A model generated the notes under the pieces. It worked only from the letters and a program-made list of their open reading frames with translations. It had not been told where the DNA came from and did not search any database. Positions 17,958 to 27,656 of a DNA stretch of 64,000 nt are shown here, in pieces; position 1 is the stretch's first letter, and each line of letters starts with the position of its first letter. The position numbers and the translations under genes are program-made. The stretch is from Bifidobacterium asteroides DSM 20089 (GTDB taxonomy: Bacteria > Actinomycetota > Actinomycetes > Actinomycetales > Bifidobacteriaceae): assembly GCF_002715865.1 (NCBI RefSeq), contig NZ_CP017696.1:1-64000 (forward strand). Reading direction: 5' to 3'.

Positions 17958-18614
17958 ATGTCAGTAAGTAAGCGCACGTTGGCCTACGATTACCTGCGCG
18001 ATCAGATCGTCTTCTGCAAGATGAAACCTGGTGATCTGATTGACGAAAAGGCTGTGTCGGCCCGACTGGGATTCAGCCGCACACCTGTACGCGAGGCTAT
18101 CAATAAGCTGGCTGAGGAGGGTCTGGTCCAGGTTTTTCCGCGCAAGGGGATCATCGTCAGCCAGCTTTCTCTTAAAGACCTCAACGACATGCTCGATAGC
18201 AGGATGCTGGTCGAGCCTTATCTCATGCATCAAGCCTTCGCTCATCTGGATGCCCAGACCCTGCGGAGCTACCGTGCGGCCGCCAATACCAGGCTGGAGC
18301 GTGGATCAGTCAAGCCGGTCTCCATTCAGGATGACTTCGATTACACTTTTCACATGTATTTCGCCAGGCAGGCAGGGAACAAGTACCTGCTTGCCTTCAT
18401 GAGCACCCTGCTGGCATTGAGCCAGCGCACCCGTGTTTTCCTGCCTTATCAGGAGGGGAGGGACGAGGCTTCCTGCCAAGAGCATATAGCCATCATCGAT
18501 GCAGCGCTCAATGGTGACGAGGAAGGCGCGGTGGAGGCCATCCGCGCCCATCTGCACAATTCGCGAATCAGCTATCTACAGGCCAGCAGGGTTCATGCCG
18601 ATTACTTCCGCTGA
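17958..18614 (+). CDS. GntR-family regulator, FadR/FCD subfamily
   Basis: 218 residues from ATG 17958 after AGGAGG (17947-17952). The winged helix is at about 5-72 (YDYLRDQIVFCKMKPGDL, SARLGFSRTPVREAINKL). An all-helical FCD sensor domain with metal-binding-type residues (DFDYTFHMYFARQAGN, EHIAIIDAALNG, RAHL) follows. It overlaps the 3' end of the convergent transketolase gene by 13 bases. Such regulators usually sense organic or sugar acids, and the nearby enolase-superfamily dehydratase and MFS carrier fit that. The tandem TAATATATCAG repeat at 20837 is its most likely binding site. Confidence 0.85.
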   Translation: MSVSKRTLAYDYLRDQIVFCKMKPGDLIDEKAVSARLGFSRTPVREAINKLAEEGLVQVFPRKGIIVSQLSLKDLNDMLDSRMLVEPYLMHQAFAHLDAQTLRSYRAAANTRLERGSVKPVSIQDDFDYTFHMYFARQAGNKYLLAFMSTLLALSQRTRVFLPYQEGRDEASCQEHIAIIDAALNGDEEGAVEAIRAHLHNSRISYLQASRVHADYFR

Positions 18615-20725
18615 TAGCATCTTCTTCCGCACCGTCCGACCTTAAGCAGGGACGCGTGTGCTGCATCCACTACATGGTCAGCGGTGATGCCGTAGTCTAT
18701 GAGATTGCTTTCGCCGTCTCCCTGAAGTCCGAAGTCCTCGACTGAAACAGCCTTGCCTGCGTCTCCCAGATACTGGTGCCAGGACAGGGCGAGTCCGGCT
18801 TCGACGCTTACTCTTGCTCGTATCTCCTCCGGCATGACCCAGCTGCGGTAATCCTGGTCCTGTTGCTCGAACCATTCCATGCAAGGCACGGAGACAACGC
18901 GGGCGCCGATGCCTTCGATCGCCAGGCGGTTGGCTGCCTCCAGAGCCAGCTGCACCTCAGATCCTGATGCCATGATCAGCATGTCCAAACGGTTCTCGGG
19001 CTCTTGGAGGATATATGCTCCGCGGGATACGCCCTGGCGGGCTCGAGCTGCGGTTGCAGCCAAGTTGGGCAACGGTTGTCTGCTGAGCACTATGGCCGTG
19101 GGATGTGTGTCGCTTTTTTCGAAGATGTGTCGATAGGCTTCTGCCGTTTCGAATTCATCGGCAGGGCGGACAACAGCCAGACGGGGGATGGCCCTCATGG
19201 CAGCAAGATGCTCGACTGGCTGGTGTGTCGGGCCATCCTGCCCAAGGGCGATTGAATCGTGGGTCCAGATGTAGATATTGGGAATGTCCATCAGAGCGGC
19301 CAACCGTACCGCCGGCCGCTCATAGTCGGCAAATTGGAAGAAGGTGCTGCCAAAGGGCCTGGTGTCCGAGTCCAACAGGATGCCGTTGGTAATGGCCCCC
19401 ATGGCGAATTCTCGGACGCCGAAGTGGATCTGTCTGCCATAAGGATTGGCCTTTGGGAACTGGCGAGTGGCCCGACCGGCGGGAGCGAAGGAGTCCGCTC
19501 CTTCCAGATCAGTCATGCAGGCGCTGCCCAGGTCAGCGGATCCGCCCCAGAGTTCAGGCATGATCGGGGCGATGGCGTTGAGCACGCGCCCTGAAGCCTG
19601 TCGCGCCGGCACGGAATCTCCCACATGCAACTCGTTTTCAAGTTCATCGATGGCGCTGTCGAGCTCCTTAGGCGGCTCGTGCCTACGGATGCGGTCGTAG
19701 AGAGCGGCCCGCTTGGGATTGTCCTTTCGCCACTGTCTATAGCGTCGATCCCAATCAGCGTGGGCTCGAACCCCGCGTTGCGCAGCCTGTCGGGCGTGCG
19801 CCAGAGCCTCCTCGTCAATGGGGAAGTCCTCATTGGGATCAAATCCAAGAAGGCTCTTCAGGTCAGCCAGAGCCTTTGCGCCCAAAGGCGAGCCGTGGGT
19901 GGAGGCATCATTGGTCAAACCTGGGGTCGGCCAAGCAATCAGGGTGTTGACCTTGATGAACTTGGGGCGATCGGTGATCTCGCCTGCTTGATCCAGGGCG
20001 CGGGACAGCGCAGACAGGTCTTCTTTGTAGCTACCGTCCGGCTGGACAAAATCGATGGAGTCGGTGTACCAGCCGTAGGCGCGCATACGTGCGCATACAT
20101 CTTCGCCTAGGACCATGCTGGTGTCGCCTTCAATCTGGATATGGTTGGCGTCATAGATGACGGTCAGATTGTCCAAGGACTGATTTCCGGCCAATGAGCA
20201 GGCCTCTGCGCTCACGCCCTCCTCCAGATCGCCTTCTCCGCATATGGCCCAGATTCGATGATCAAAGGGAGAGGAACCCCTGGGGGCATCAGGATCCAGC
20301 AGGCCGCGCTGATAGCGCTGGCCATATGCGAAGCCTACGGCCGAAGCCAACCCCTGTCCCAGCGGACCGGTGGTCATCTCCAGACCAGGGGTGACACCCA
20401 GCTCGGGGTGGCCTGGAGTCCGTGTGTGGGCGCCGGACCGGTAGTTTCTCAAATCATCCAGCGTCAGGCCGTAGCCGGCCAGGAAGAGCTGAGTGTATTG
20501 AGCCAGGGATGCATGGCCGCCGGAGAGGATGAACCGGTCGCGGCCGGGCCAATGGGGGTCGGTCGGGTCATGCGTCAAATACCGCTGATAGAGGGCGTAG
20601 ACGATTGGGGCCAAGGATATGGCCGAACCCGGATGTCCATTGCCGGCCCGCTCCACCGCATCAGCCGTCAGCACCTTGGCCATGTTGATGGCTCGTCGAT
20701 CCAAATCATCCCAAGGCTTTTGCAT
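18602..20725 (-). CDS. tkt: Transketolase
   Basis: 707 residues, full length. The start has RRAINMAKVLTADAVERAGN and GHPGSAISLAP. The thiamine-diphosphate motif is CGEGDLEEGVSAEACSLAGN; histidines are in SGGHASLAQYT and THDSIALGQDGPTHQPVEHL, with REFAMGAI in the middle domain. It moves two-carbon units between pentose and hexose phosphates, essential to the bifid shunt. It faces away from the MFS-dehydratase pair with a shared 220-base promoter region, and converges on the GntR gene. That linkage could mean a pathway-specific second transketolase rather than the core enzyme; the window cannot settle it. Confidence 0.9.
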   Translation of the reverse strand: MQKPWDDLDRRAINMAKVLTADAVERAGNGHPGSAISLAPIVYALYQRYLTHDPTDPHWPGRDRFILSGGHASLAQYTQLFLAGYGLTLDDLRNYRSGAHTRTPGHPELGVTPGLEMTTGPLGQGLASAVGFAYGQRYQRGLLDPDAPRGSSPFDHRIWAICGEGDLEEGVSAEACSLAGNQSLDNLTVIYDANHIQIEGDTSMVLGEDVCARMRAYGWYTDSIDFVQPDGSYKEDLSALSRALDQAGEITDRPKFIKVNTLIAWPTPGLTNDASTHGSPLGAKALADLKSLLGFDPNEDFPIDEEALAHARQAAQRGVRAHADWDRRYRQWRKDNPKRAALYDRIRRHEPPKELDSAIDELENELHVGDSVPARQASGRVLNAIAPIMPELWGGSADLGSACMTDLEGADSFAPAGRATRQFPKANPYGRQIHFGVREFAMGAITNGILLDSDTRPFGSTFFQFADYERPAVRLAALMDIPNIYIWTHDSIALGQDGPTHQPVEHLAAMRAIPRLAVVRPADEFETAEAYRHIFEKSDTHPTAIVLSRQPLPNLAATAARARQGVSRGAYILQEPENRLDMLIMASGSEVQLALEAANRLAIEGIGARVVSVPCMEWFEQQDQDYRSWVMPEEIRARVSVEAGLALSWHQYLGDAGKAVSVEDFGLQGDGESNLIDYGITADHVVDAAHASLLKVGRCGRRCYQRK

Positions 20726-20836
20726 GATTCTTTATCCGCCTTTCCAGGTGTGTTCGTGCACCGTTGGTCGTCTTCTGTGGTCAGCTTTCGCCAATCCTCT
20801 TGGACGGCCCAAATTGACACCGCTGTCTTTCGCCTT

Positions 20837-20858
20837 TAATATATCAGTAATATATCAG
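20837..20858. promoter_or_regulatory. Tandem 11-bp repeat in the tkt/MFS divergent promoter region
   Basis: TAATATATCAG occurs twice head to tail (20837-20847 and 20848-20858), between the starts of tkt (20725) and the MFS gene (20948). One helical turn of spacing suits cooperative binding, presumably by the GntR protein at 17958. It also overlaps likely -10 hexamers. Confidence 0.55.
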
Positions 20859-20947
20859 TTACGCAATGAAGCACTGATTCTGGCATCGGGCAGGAGAACA
20901 GTCATCAATGGGCTCAGACCGAGCGCCGGAGTGAACAAAGGAGTCCA

Positions 20948-22360
20948 ATGACGGATTTATCAATTTACCAGACCCTTGACAGGGCCAAGGCCATTCTGGA
21001 CAGACAGGAGGCCAAGCACTCCTCGAGGGCCGGTTGGCTCATGGTGACGGCTCTGTTGATCGAATCCTGGGATATCTACTCGATGTCGTTCATCATGACC
21101 CACCTCAAGGATGTCTTCCACCCCAGCAGCTTTCTGCTTGGATTCGCGGCAGCCGGCACCCAGCTCGGTGCCATCGTCGGTTCCATCCTGGGCGGCTGGC
21201 TGACCGACCGGTTTGGGCGTCGCAACATCTTCTTGGCTTCCATGAGCATGTTTGCGGTCTGTGCCGTTCTTCAGGCGCTTTCGCCCAACATGTGGGTTCT
21301 GGCAATCATCCGCTGCTTTGCCGGCCTGCCTGTAGGGGCCGATGTGGCCAATGGCTTTACCTATATGATGGAGATCCTGCCCAAAGGCAAGCGCGAGATC
21401 ATGGGCAACCGATGGCAGTTCATGTTCTCCTTGGGGATTTTATGCGCCATTCTGCTGGTCACCGCCTTTGAGCTGAGCAAGATGCCGGCCAACCTGACCT
21501 GGCGGTTCATCCTGGCTGTGCCCGCCATCCCTGCCGGCCTGCTTCTGCTGGTCAGGTCCGGCCTGCCCGAGACCCCCGTCTGGCTTGTGGAGCATGGTGA
21601 TTTCGTCAAGGCCCGGAAGGTGGCCAACGAATACTATGGCAAGGATGTTTTGGCTGGCGTTTTGCCTGATCATGATATGCATATTCCCCAGCCCTCCTGG
21701 CGTGAGGCCATCTCGGACCTTTTCAGCGACAGCTTCAGTCGCAGGAGCACCATATTCGCCTGGATATCCTGCTTCGTCCAGGCGTTCGAGAACTATTCGT
21801 TCTCCTTCTATCTGCCTACCATCCTGGCCGGCCTGGGCATAGCGACCCTCGTTCAAAACAATATGGCCATGTTCGCCGTTTACCTGCTGGCCTCCATCTC
21901 CGCTTTCGTAGGACCTCTTACCCTGCCCAAACTGGGGCATAAGGGACTGAGCGAATGGGGCTTCGGCCTGGTGACCATCGGCATTCTGGTCATGGTCTTC
22001 GGCATCACCCGGACCAGTATGGCCATCATCATCACCGGATCGGGCATCATGCTCTGGGGCCATTACTGGTCTTCGGAGAGTGGAATGACCATCGCCTCGT
22101 TGGTGGCCAAGCCGGCCTATAGAGGAGCCGCTTCAGGTATTGCCTATGTCTTCGTCAAGCTGGCCTCCTTCCTGACCCTCTGGGTGTTCCCGACCCTTTA
22201 TGACCGGCTGGGCGTGCCTAAAGCCACCCTGCTGATCGCTATCGGTCCTGTGGTGGCCTTCCTGGCCGCGGTCTTCATTCTGCCCGAGACCTTCGGTCAC
22301 GCGGTCAATGCGGAGACCATACAGTCGGCAGAAGCCAAGGCGACCGGATCTAAAGACTGA
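20948..22360 (+). CDS. MFS transporter, sugar or acid-sugar type
   Basis: 470 residues with twelve predicted helices. MFS motifs are GGWLTDRFGRRNIFLAS between helices 2 and 3 and PETPVWLVEHG before the central loop, as in sugar-porter and metabolite:H+ symporters. AAAGGAG (about 20938) supports ATG 20948. It is followed after 100 bases by an enolase-superfamily dehydratase, so it probably imports that enzyme's acid-sugar substrate. The C-terminal tail is short and hydrophilic. Confidence 0.85.
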   Translation: MTDLSIYQTLDRAKAILDRQEAKHSSRAGWLMVTALLIESWDIYSMSFIMTHLKDVFHPSSFLLGFAAAGTQLGAIVGSILGGWLTDRFGRRNIFLASMSMFAVCAVLQALSPNMWVLAIIRCFAGLPVGADVANGFTYMMEILPKGKREIMGNRWQFMFSLGILCAILLVTAFELSKMPANLTWRFILAVPAIPAGLLLLVRSGLPETPVWLVEHGDFVKARKVANEYYGKDVLAGVLPDHDMHIPQPSWREAISDLFSDSFSRRSTIFAWISCFVQAFENYSFSFYLPTILAGLGIATLVQNNMAMFAVYLLASISAFVGPLTLPKLGHKGLSEWGFGLVTIGILVMVFGITRTSMAIIITGSGIMLWGHYWSSESGMTIASLVAKPAYRGAASGIAYVFVKLASFLTLWVFPTLYDRLGVPKATLLIAIGPVVAFLAAVFILPETFGHAVNAETIQSAEAKATGSKD

Positions 22361-22460
22361 TTCGCTGATTGGAACGCTTTGTCTGTAAAGGATGGGCGCG
22401 TTTGGATCAACATGCGATGTGACGCTATGAAAAGGCGTCGATAAGAAAGGAATTATCACC

Positions 22461-23561
22461 ATGTTCCAAGTACCGAAAATCAAGAAAATAGAACTGACGA
22501 CCGCCCGGGTTCCGTTGCCGGAAGGCCCATGGGGCGACCAGATCCACCATGTCGAGAACATAGAGGTCGTCGTTGCTGATGTCACGGCAGACAATGGGAT
22601 CACCGGCACGGGGTTCAGCCATACCTCCGGCTGGTGCGGGGCCACCATCGCCGCTCTGGTGAGGGAGATGATCCCCGATGTGATTGGCCTGCCCGTATCC
22701 CCTCGCGCGCTTTGGCTGCGCTCGTGGAAGTACATTCACGATGTAGGTGGGGCCGGTGTAACCACCCACGCCCTGTCCGCTTTGGATATCGCCTATTGGG
22801 ATCTGCTCGCCAAGTCCCTTGACGTCTCTCTGTATGATCTGCTGGGCAAGGTGCGCGATCGTGTCCCGCTCTATGGGTCCGGCATCAATCTGAATCTATC
22901 GGCGGATGAGATTGTGGATCAGGTCAAGCGTTGGAAGGCCAAGGGATTCATCGCCGCCAAGGTCAAGGTGGGCAAACCCGACATCGAAGAGGATGTAGAG
23001 CGCCTGAAGGCCATCCAGGAGGCTGTGCCAGGCTTCCCCCTGGCGGTGGATGCCAACCAAGGATGGGATTTGCCGGCCGCCTTGCGTGCCTTCAAAAAGT
23101 TCGATGATCTGGATTTGCTTTGGATCGAGGAGCCATTGCCTTCAGACGATATTCTGGGGCATAGGATTCTACGTGAAAGGGTCAATACCCCGCTGGCCAT
23201 GGGCGAGAACATATACAACCTCAATCAGTTCAATCAGTATTTTGAGCAAGGTTCCTGCGACTATGTTCAGGCGGATCTGGGCCGCGTGGGCGGTATCACC
23301 GGCTACCTGGATATTGCTGCAGCGGCCAGGGCCCACAATCTGCCCATGACGCCGCATTTCGTCTTCGAGCTCAGTGCCAGCCTCCTGTCGACCATTCCTA
23401 ACATCTATGCTTCCGAGGTCACGGATGGCGGCACTTGGACGGATCTGCGGATCTTCAAATCCTCGGGGCATGTGGATGAGGATGGCTTCTGGGTGCCTCC
23501 CACTGGTCCTGGACATGGCATTCAGTTGGACAGGGACTATCTGGAGGATCATCGCTTCTGA
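22461..23561 (+). CDS. Enolase-superfamily acid-sugar dehydratase (mandelate racemase group)
   Basis: 366 residues. The capping domain (1-130) is followed by a TIM barrel with the KxK motif AAKVKVG (about 170), metal ligands in AVDANQGW, WIEEPL and MGENIYN, an Asp in QADLGRVGG and the His catalyst in TPHFVFELS. This pattern belongs to the mandelate-racemase subgroup, which abstracts an alpha-proton and usually dehydrates aldonic acids to 2-keto-3-deoxy acids. An aldolase or kinase to finish such a pathway is not in the window. Substrate candidates are hexonates or 6-deoxyhexonates. A strong hairpin follows it. Confidence 0.85.
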   Translation: MFQVPKIKKIELTTARVPLPEGPWGDQIHHVENIEVVVADVTADNGITGTGFSHTSGWCGATIAALVREMIPDVIGLPVSPRALWLRSWKYIHDVGGAGVTTHALSALDIAYWDLLAKSLDVSLYDLLGKVRDRVPLYGSGINLNLSADEIVDQVKRWKAKGFIAAKVKVGKPDIEEDVERLKAIQEAVPGFPLAVDANQGWDLPAALRAFKKFDDLDLLWIEEPLPSDDILGHRILRERVNTPLAMGENIYNLNQFNQYFEQGSCDYVQADLGRVGGITGYLDIAAAARAHNLPMTPHFVFELSASLLSTIPNIYASEVTDGGTWTDLRIFKSSGHVDEDGFWVPPTGPGHGIQLDRDYLEDHRF

Positions 23562-23589
23562 CGGCATCGTATGTTCTGTGCCAAGATAA

Positions 23590-23636
23590 CGGGGATTCGC
23601 CCACGATGACCGAGCGTCATCTTGGGCGAATCCCCG
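23590..23636 (+). terminator. Long hairpin after the dehydratase gene
   Basis: CGGGGATTCGCCCA (23590-23603) pairs with TGGGCGAATCCCCG (23623-23636), and an inner GATGAC/GTCATC stem adds six pairs. It lies 28 bases after the stop. No T-run follows, but the strength and place suit a terminator. Confidence 0.7.
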
Positions 23637-24724
23637 ATGTCCTGCCCAGTGACTTAATAGAACCATTTACGCTGTTCTTGTATGCAGACCCCGCGTGCCT
23701 GTGCTTAGGGGAAGCCGGCGGATTTATGCCAAGGTCTGACAAATAGCGAAGGAAGGCCCGAAGGCTGATGGGGATAGCCGTAAGCCTGATCTTTAGGCGC
23801 GAGGAGCCTGGCGACAGAATCTCACGTGAGCGCAAGCGCCGGTCGCTTGCACCTGAGCCAGCTTCATTCAGTCGATTCGCGCTTTGACAAGTATTCTCGT
23901 TTCATTGGCCGGCTTTGGCCCGATCTCCTGCGGTGAAGATACAGACAAAGCGGAAAGTTGAAGGGCTCAACGGCGATTTCGTCTGTGGCCTGAGCTGCTG
24001 CGGTCTCAAGGGTATCCCTATGAAGGAACGTCGGTGGTTGGTGATTTGCCGTCTCTCGTCGGCCTGGCGATGGATATCATCTCAAATAAGCGGTCGGACC
24101 AACTTTCGCCTGGTCCTGAATCCTGTGTTGACGATGACTGTGCTCGAGAATGTTCTTATTTCTGCCCAGTTTGCTGGTTTGGGCATTGACGTGAGGCGAG
24201 CCGGATTTATTTTGCAGCTGCTGGGCCTTGCTAATTACTTGCTGATTGTATTCATGACTTTGTTCTGAATTTGTCTGGAAGGCAACAACTGAGAACCGCT
24301 GTAGTGCATGTGACTCCACCTCCAGCCCAGGATTGTCTTCGCGGACGAGCCGCTTGGAACTCTTGATTCGGCAAACGTTCCACTCGTCATTGGGCAACCG
24401 CGATTTCTGGCCAAGCGTGTTTCCATTGCAATAATCGTGACGCGCAGTTTGGATGCCGTAAGCGCATTTGACCCCCCACCCTTGGTGGGTTCATGAGGTC
24501 GTTTGACTCATCAGATTATGCAGCCCAGGGAGTATGAGCTTGGCTTTGCGTCGGCACATCGTCGTCCTTGCAATCTGTATGCCTAGCAGGGCAGAAAATG
24601 CACGCCTTGCAATAAGGGAGTCGGTTTGATGTGAATTAGGCAAGCACCTGCTGCAGGAACTGCCCAGACTCAAGGTCAATATATGTGGAACGCAGATTTA
24701 CTACAGCGGAATCTCTTGCGAGAG
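23637..24724. other. Gene-poor stretch with weak coding remnants
   Basis: About 1.1 kb without a convincing gene. Two remnants are suggestive. On the minus strand near 23700-23835 a frame reads LTAIPISLRAFLRYLSDLGI, reminiscent of the N-terminal core-binding region of tyrosine recombinases. On the plus strand 24090-24268 encodes a hydrophobic C-terminus (LQLLGLANYLLIVFMTLF) of some membrane protein. Neither has a proper start. The stretch next to the tRNA gene could be the trace of an old integration. Confidence 0.35.
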
Positions 24725-24797
24725 TGGAGCTGAGGGTAGTCGAAACCCCGACCTCTTCGATGCGAACGAAGCGCTCTACCAACTGAGCTACAGCCCC
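24725..24797 (-). tRNA. tRNA-Ala (anticodon CGC)
   Basis: The reverse strand folds as a complete cloverleaf: acceptor GGGGCTG/CAGCTCC, D arm GCTC-AGTTGGTA-GAGC, anticodon stem CTTCG/CGAAG with loop TTCGCAT, variable AGGTC, T arm GGGGT-TTCGACT-ACCCT and discriminator A. It totals 73 bases. The anticodon is CGC, and the G3:U70 pair that specifies alanine is present. CCA is not encoded. The flanking upstream stretch is gene-poor. Confidence 0.93.
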
Positions 24798-24880
24798 ATT
24801 CGTTGCCCGACCGTAGCCGAACAACAGAAATTTACTTTAGCGTGTGCCCTGGCCAAACGCAAAATATCACAGATCAGACA

Positions 24881-25561
24881 TCAGTCCGCCGTGGAGCTGG
24901 TTTTTTCTGAGGGAGCTTTATGACCGAACTTGGCCTTGAGCAGACCGATGACCGTGGGCAGGACCGAAATGACCAGAATCAGGATGATGACCAGCTCGAA
25001 GTGCTGCTGGACTGCGGGGATGCCGCCGAAGAAATAGCCCAGGAGGGTGAAGAGGGTGGACCATATTAGGCCGCCCAGGATGCTGAATGGGGTGAAGCGC
25101 CTCCAGCGCATTCCGGAAATGCCCGATATGAAGGGCATGAAGGTCCTGATGAAGGGAAGGAAGCGTCCCAGGACCACGGCCAGGGGTCCCCATTTGTCGA
25201 TCAGCCCCTCGGTCTTGGCGATTCGTTCGGGGGTCAGTGACTTCACGCGGCCGGAACGGACGATGGCCCGGCCGAAGAAGTGTCCGATGAAGTAGTTGCT
25301 CTGGTCGCCCAGGATGGGGGCCAGCCAGACGACGGGAAGGAGCACATCCAGGGCCATCCCGCTGGACGGGTCATGGGCGAAGACACCGGCGGCGAAGAGT
25401 AGGGAGTCTCCTGGCAGGAAGGGCATGAAAACCACGCCGGTCTCGATGAAGATGATCAGGAAGATGAACGCATATGTGGGTACCAGTCCCATGGCAATCC
25501 ACCCCGCGATGGCGCTGCGCGGATCTTTGAGCAGGTTGATGAGCCAGTGTATGAATCCCAT
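24881..25561 (-). CDS. DedA-family membrane protein
   Basis: 226 residues, the usual length. Motifs of the SNARE-associated/DedA family are visible: an amphipathic N-terminus, ETGVVFMPFLPGDSLLFAAG, the re-entrant region LGDQSNYFIGHFFGR, and GRFLPFIRTFMPFISGISGM followed by further membrane segments. Members act in the cytoplasmic membrane in lipid-carrier (undecaprenyl phosphate or phospholipid) flipping and envelope homeostasis. It is probably monocistronic; the next gene upstream is the broken YesL-like gene, with a dyad between them. Confidence 0.9.
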   Translation of the reverse strand: MGFIHWLINLLKDPRSAIAGWIAMGLVPTYAFIFLIIFIETGVVFMPFLPGDSLLFAAGVFAHDPSSGMALDVLLPVVWLAPILGDQSNYFIGHFFGRAIVRSGRVKSLTPERIAKTEGLIDKWGPLAVVLGRFLPFIRTFMPFISGISGMRWRRFTPFSILGGLIWSTLFTLLGYFFGGIPAVQQHFELVIILILVISVLPTVIGLLKAKFGHKAPSEKTSSTAD

Positions 25562-25581
25562 TTGTCAAAGACCGTCCTGTT

Positions 25582-25608
25582 GTATTGAAACGCAAACCGT
25601 TTCAATAC
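25582..25608. promoter_or_regulatory. Perfect 11-bp dyad upstream of dedA
   Basis: GTATTGAAACG (25582-25592) and CGTTTCAATAC (25598-25608) are exact reverse complements with a 5-base spacer. It sits 21 bases before the dedA start and over the end of the YesL-like remnant. It could be an operator or a weak terminator. Confidence 0.55.
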
Positions 25609-26436
25609 TGTAGCAAGACTGCTCCACGGCAGGTAGGTCTCCAGTAGACCCTTGCGAGGAAGACACAACTGTGGCCCATAACGGCTGATGCGCAGACAAT
25701 CCATATGAAGTGTGCCTTTGACATCAAGAGGGCCGGTGGCAGGGTGATGGCACCGTCCTGGCCGTGCCCTGCACATATTCCGTGTGGAAAGGGGGAGGCC
25801 AGCCATATACCTATTTCCTCATAGCCTTCCAGGGAACCTTTCTTGTAAGTAGTTTTGGCGTCGCCCCTGGTTCCGCGTTCGAAACGGTCGAAGGCCTGCA
25901 GATAGATTAGTGATTTGACTAATGCCAGTCGGGAAAAGCCGAAGATGATGGCCGGGACCTGCAGGAAGGACGCGGAGTAGATGAGGAAAGCGAAGACCAC
26001 GTAGATGGCCAGGAGGCAGATGGCGTAGAACGGGGTACCTATGGGAATCTCGACACAGAGTTTGAAAACCCAGTCTGTATTGGTGTAGCGGGATTGTAGG
26101 GGGTAGAAGAACTTGTATGAAAGGACTAGGAGCGCGATCCTGATGATCAGGATGATGAGGGCAAGGTAGGTCACTACCCCCCCCCCCCCAGCGTCGCGTG
26201 GATGATGAATGCGATGATGGACTGTCTGACCACCCGGACGAGGAGTTGCGGGTACTGCCTGCAGAGGAGGATGTCCTTGTGGTTCTCATCGCAAGACCGC
26301 GCTGTAGAGGGCGCTGCGGGCGAGGCCTATCGAGACCAGGGGTAATGCAGGTGAAAACGAAGAACAGGTTCAGGGTTGTGAATCTGAGTAGGGTGTTCAA
26401 GGAGAGTCAGAAGGGGCTTTCGAGGTTGAAGTGCAT
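25602..26436 (-). pseudogene. YesL-like (DUF624) membrane protein, broken
   Basis: The start at 26436 reads MHFNLESPF, then a TGA where Trp is expected, then LSLNTLLRFTTLNLFFVFTC. A frame change follows near 26340, another occurs at the C13 run (26177-26189), and the last 190 residues (TYLALIILIIRIALLVLSYK onward) are in one frame to 25602. DUF624 proteins are small membrane proteins found in LplB/YtcP-type sugar ABC operons. This one belonged with the decayed operon to its right. The nonsense change plus two shifts indicate real decay. Confidence 0.7.
26177..26189. repeat. C13 homopolymer inside the YesL-like pseudogene
   Basis: Thirteen consecutive C on the plus strand (G13 in the coding strand of the pseudogene), between codons for a Thr/Leu/Gly-type segment and VTYLALII. 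Length change here would switch the frame of the downstream two thirds of the gene. Confidence 0.95.
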
Positions 26437-26843
26437 GATCCGCCTTTCCTTCCTGCAGGGTTGGCGACGTGCAGGCAGGCGAATGGGCCCGGCCATCCCG
26501 TGTAGCGCTGTCTCCTGCTCGGTCGGCTATAGGATAATCGTCTTTGACCAACCCTGGACAATCTGTCTGATTAATGGGCTGACAGTCCAATCCTGCCTCA
26601 TGTAGTGACATGCTTGGCAGCGGGCTGCGGTTTGACGGCTTAGTCAAATCGACGTACCAATCTATTTACAAATGTATAAATAAGACAACTATGATCTGCG
26701 CGGTGCCGAGACGTGGTAGAAATATGCGGTGCTGGCTGGTAATGCAAGGGAGCGGGCTTATGGGAAAAGACAGAAGGGCAGTATGTCAACTGTCGACATT
26801 CATTGAAAGCCACCCGGCGGCGTAAGACTAAACGCCAAGGGAC

Positions 26844-27642
26844 ATAAGCGGCAGGAAGAAACACAGCATCAACCTTTTCCTCTTGACCGTCCCCTTTCTG
26901 ATACTGTTCGTCCTCTTCAGTTACTATCCCCTGCTCGGCTGGGTATATGCCTTCTATGACTATCAGCCACCCATCCCACTGTCGGAGAGCGAGTTCGTCG
27001 GCTTCCAGTGGTTCAAGATGATTGTCCAGAACCCTGCCCAGTTGCACGCGGTCGTCCAGGTCCTGACCAACTCTGCCTAACTTCATCAGCCGGGTCCTGG
27101 TCCACGCCGCGGCATTCGCCATGTTTTCCTCCGTTGGCATGGTCAATGAGCTCTTGCAGAACCTCCGCCTGATTTCATAGCCTATCCATTTCCTGGATTC
27201 CGACAGCGGGGCCTACATCAAGATGCTCCTGTGGAGCCTGTGGAAGGGTCTGGGCTGGGGATCGATCCTCTACCTGGCCGTCATATCCGGCATCGACCCC
27301 GAACTCTACGAGGCCGCCAGGCGGATGGAGCCAGCCGCTTCCAGCAGATCATCTATGTTACGGTCCTGTAGCTCATACCCACCTACCCAGTAATGCCGAT
27401 GCTGAGCGTCTCCAACTTCCTCAGCAACGGGATGGACCAGTACTTCGTCTTTCCGCAACACCTTCAACCTCAAGCACATCCAGGTGCTTGGCCTCTACGT
27501 CTACAACACGGGCATGGGCGAGAACAGCCTCTCTCTGGCTGCAGCCAAATCCATGCTGAAATTCTTGGTCAGTGTGGTCCTCCTGTTCCTGGTCAATTGG
27601 GCCTCGAAGCGGAACCGTGGCGAGTCAATCATCTGGGTGTGA
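26844..27642 (+). pseudogene. LplB-type sugar ABC permease, decayed
   Basis: The pieces, in order, are SINLFLLTVPFLILFVLFSYYPLLGW, VGFQWFKMIVQNP, FISRVLVHAAAFAMFSSVG, HFLDSDSGAYIKMLLWSLWKGLGWGSILYLA, the EAA-like loop DPELYEAARRM and the end FLVNWASKRNRGESIIWV. They lie in different frames with TAG stops near 27179 and 27370 where Gln codons are expected, and with missing bases near 27075, 27335 and 27450. No start codon survives. Its next homologue is the intact permease at 34094. It was the first gene of an importer operon that is now dead. Confidence 0.8.
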
Positions 27643-27656
27643 GGGGAAAACAACCA

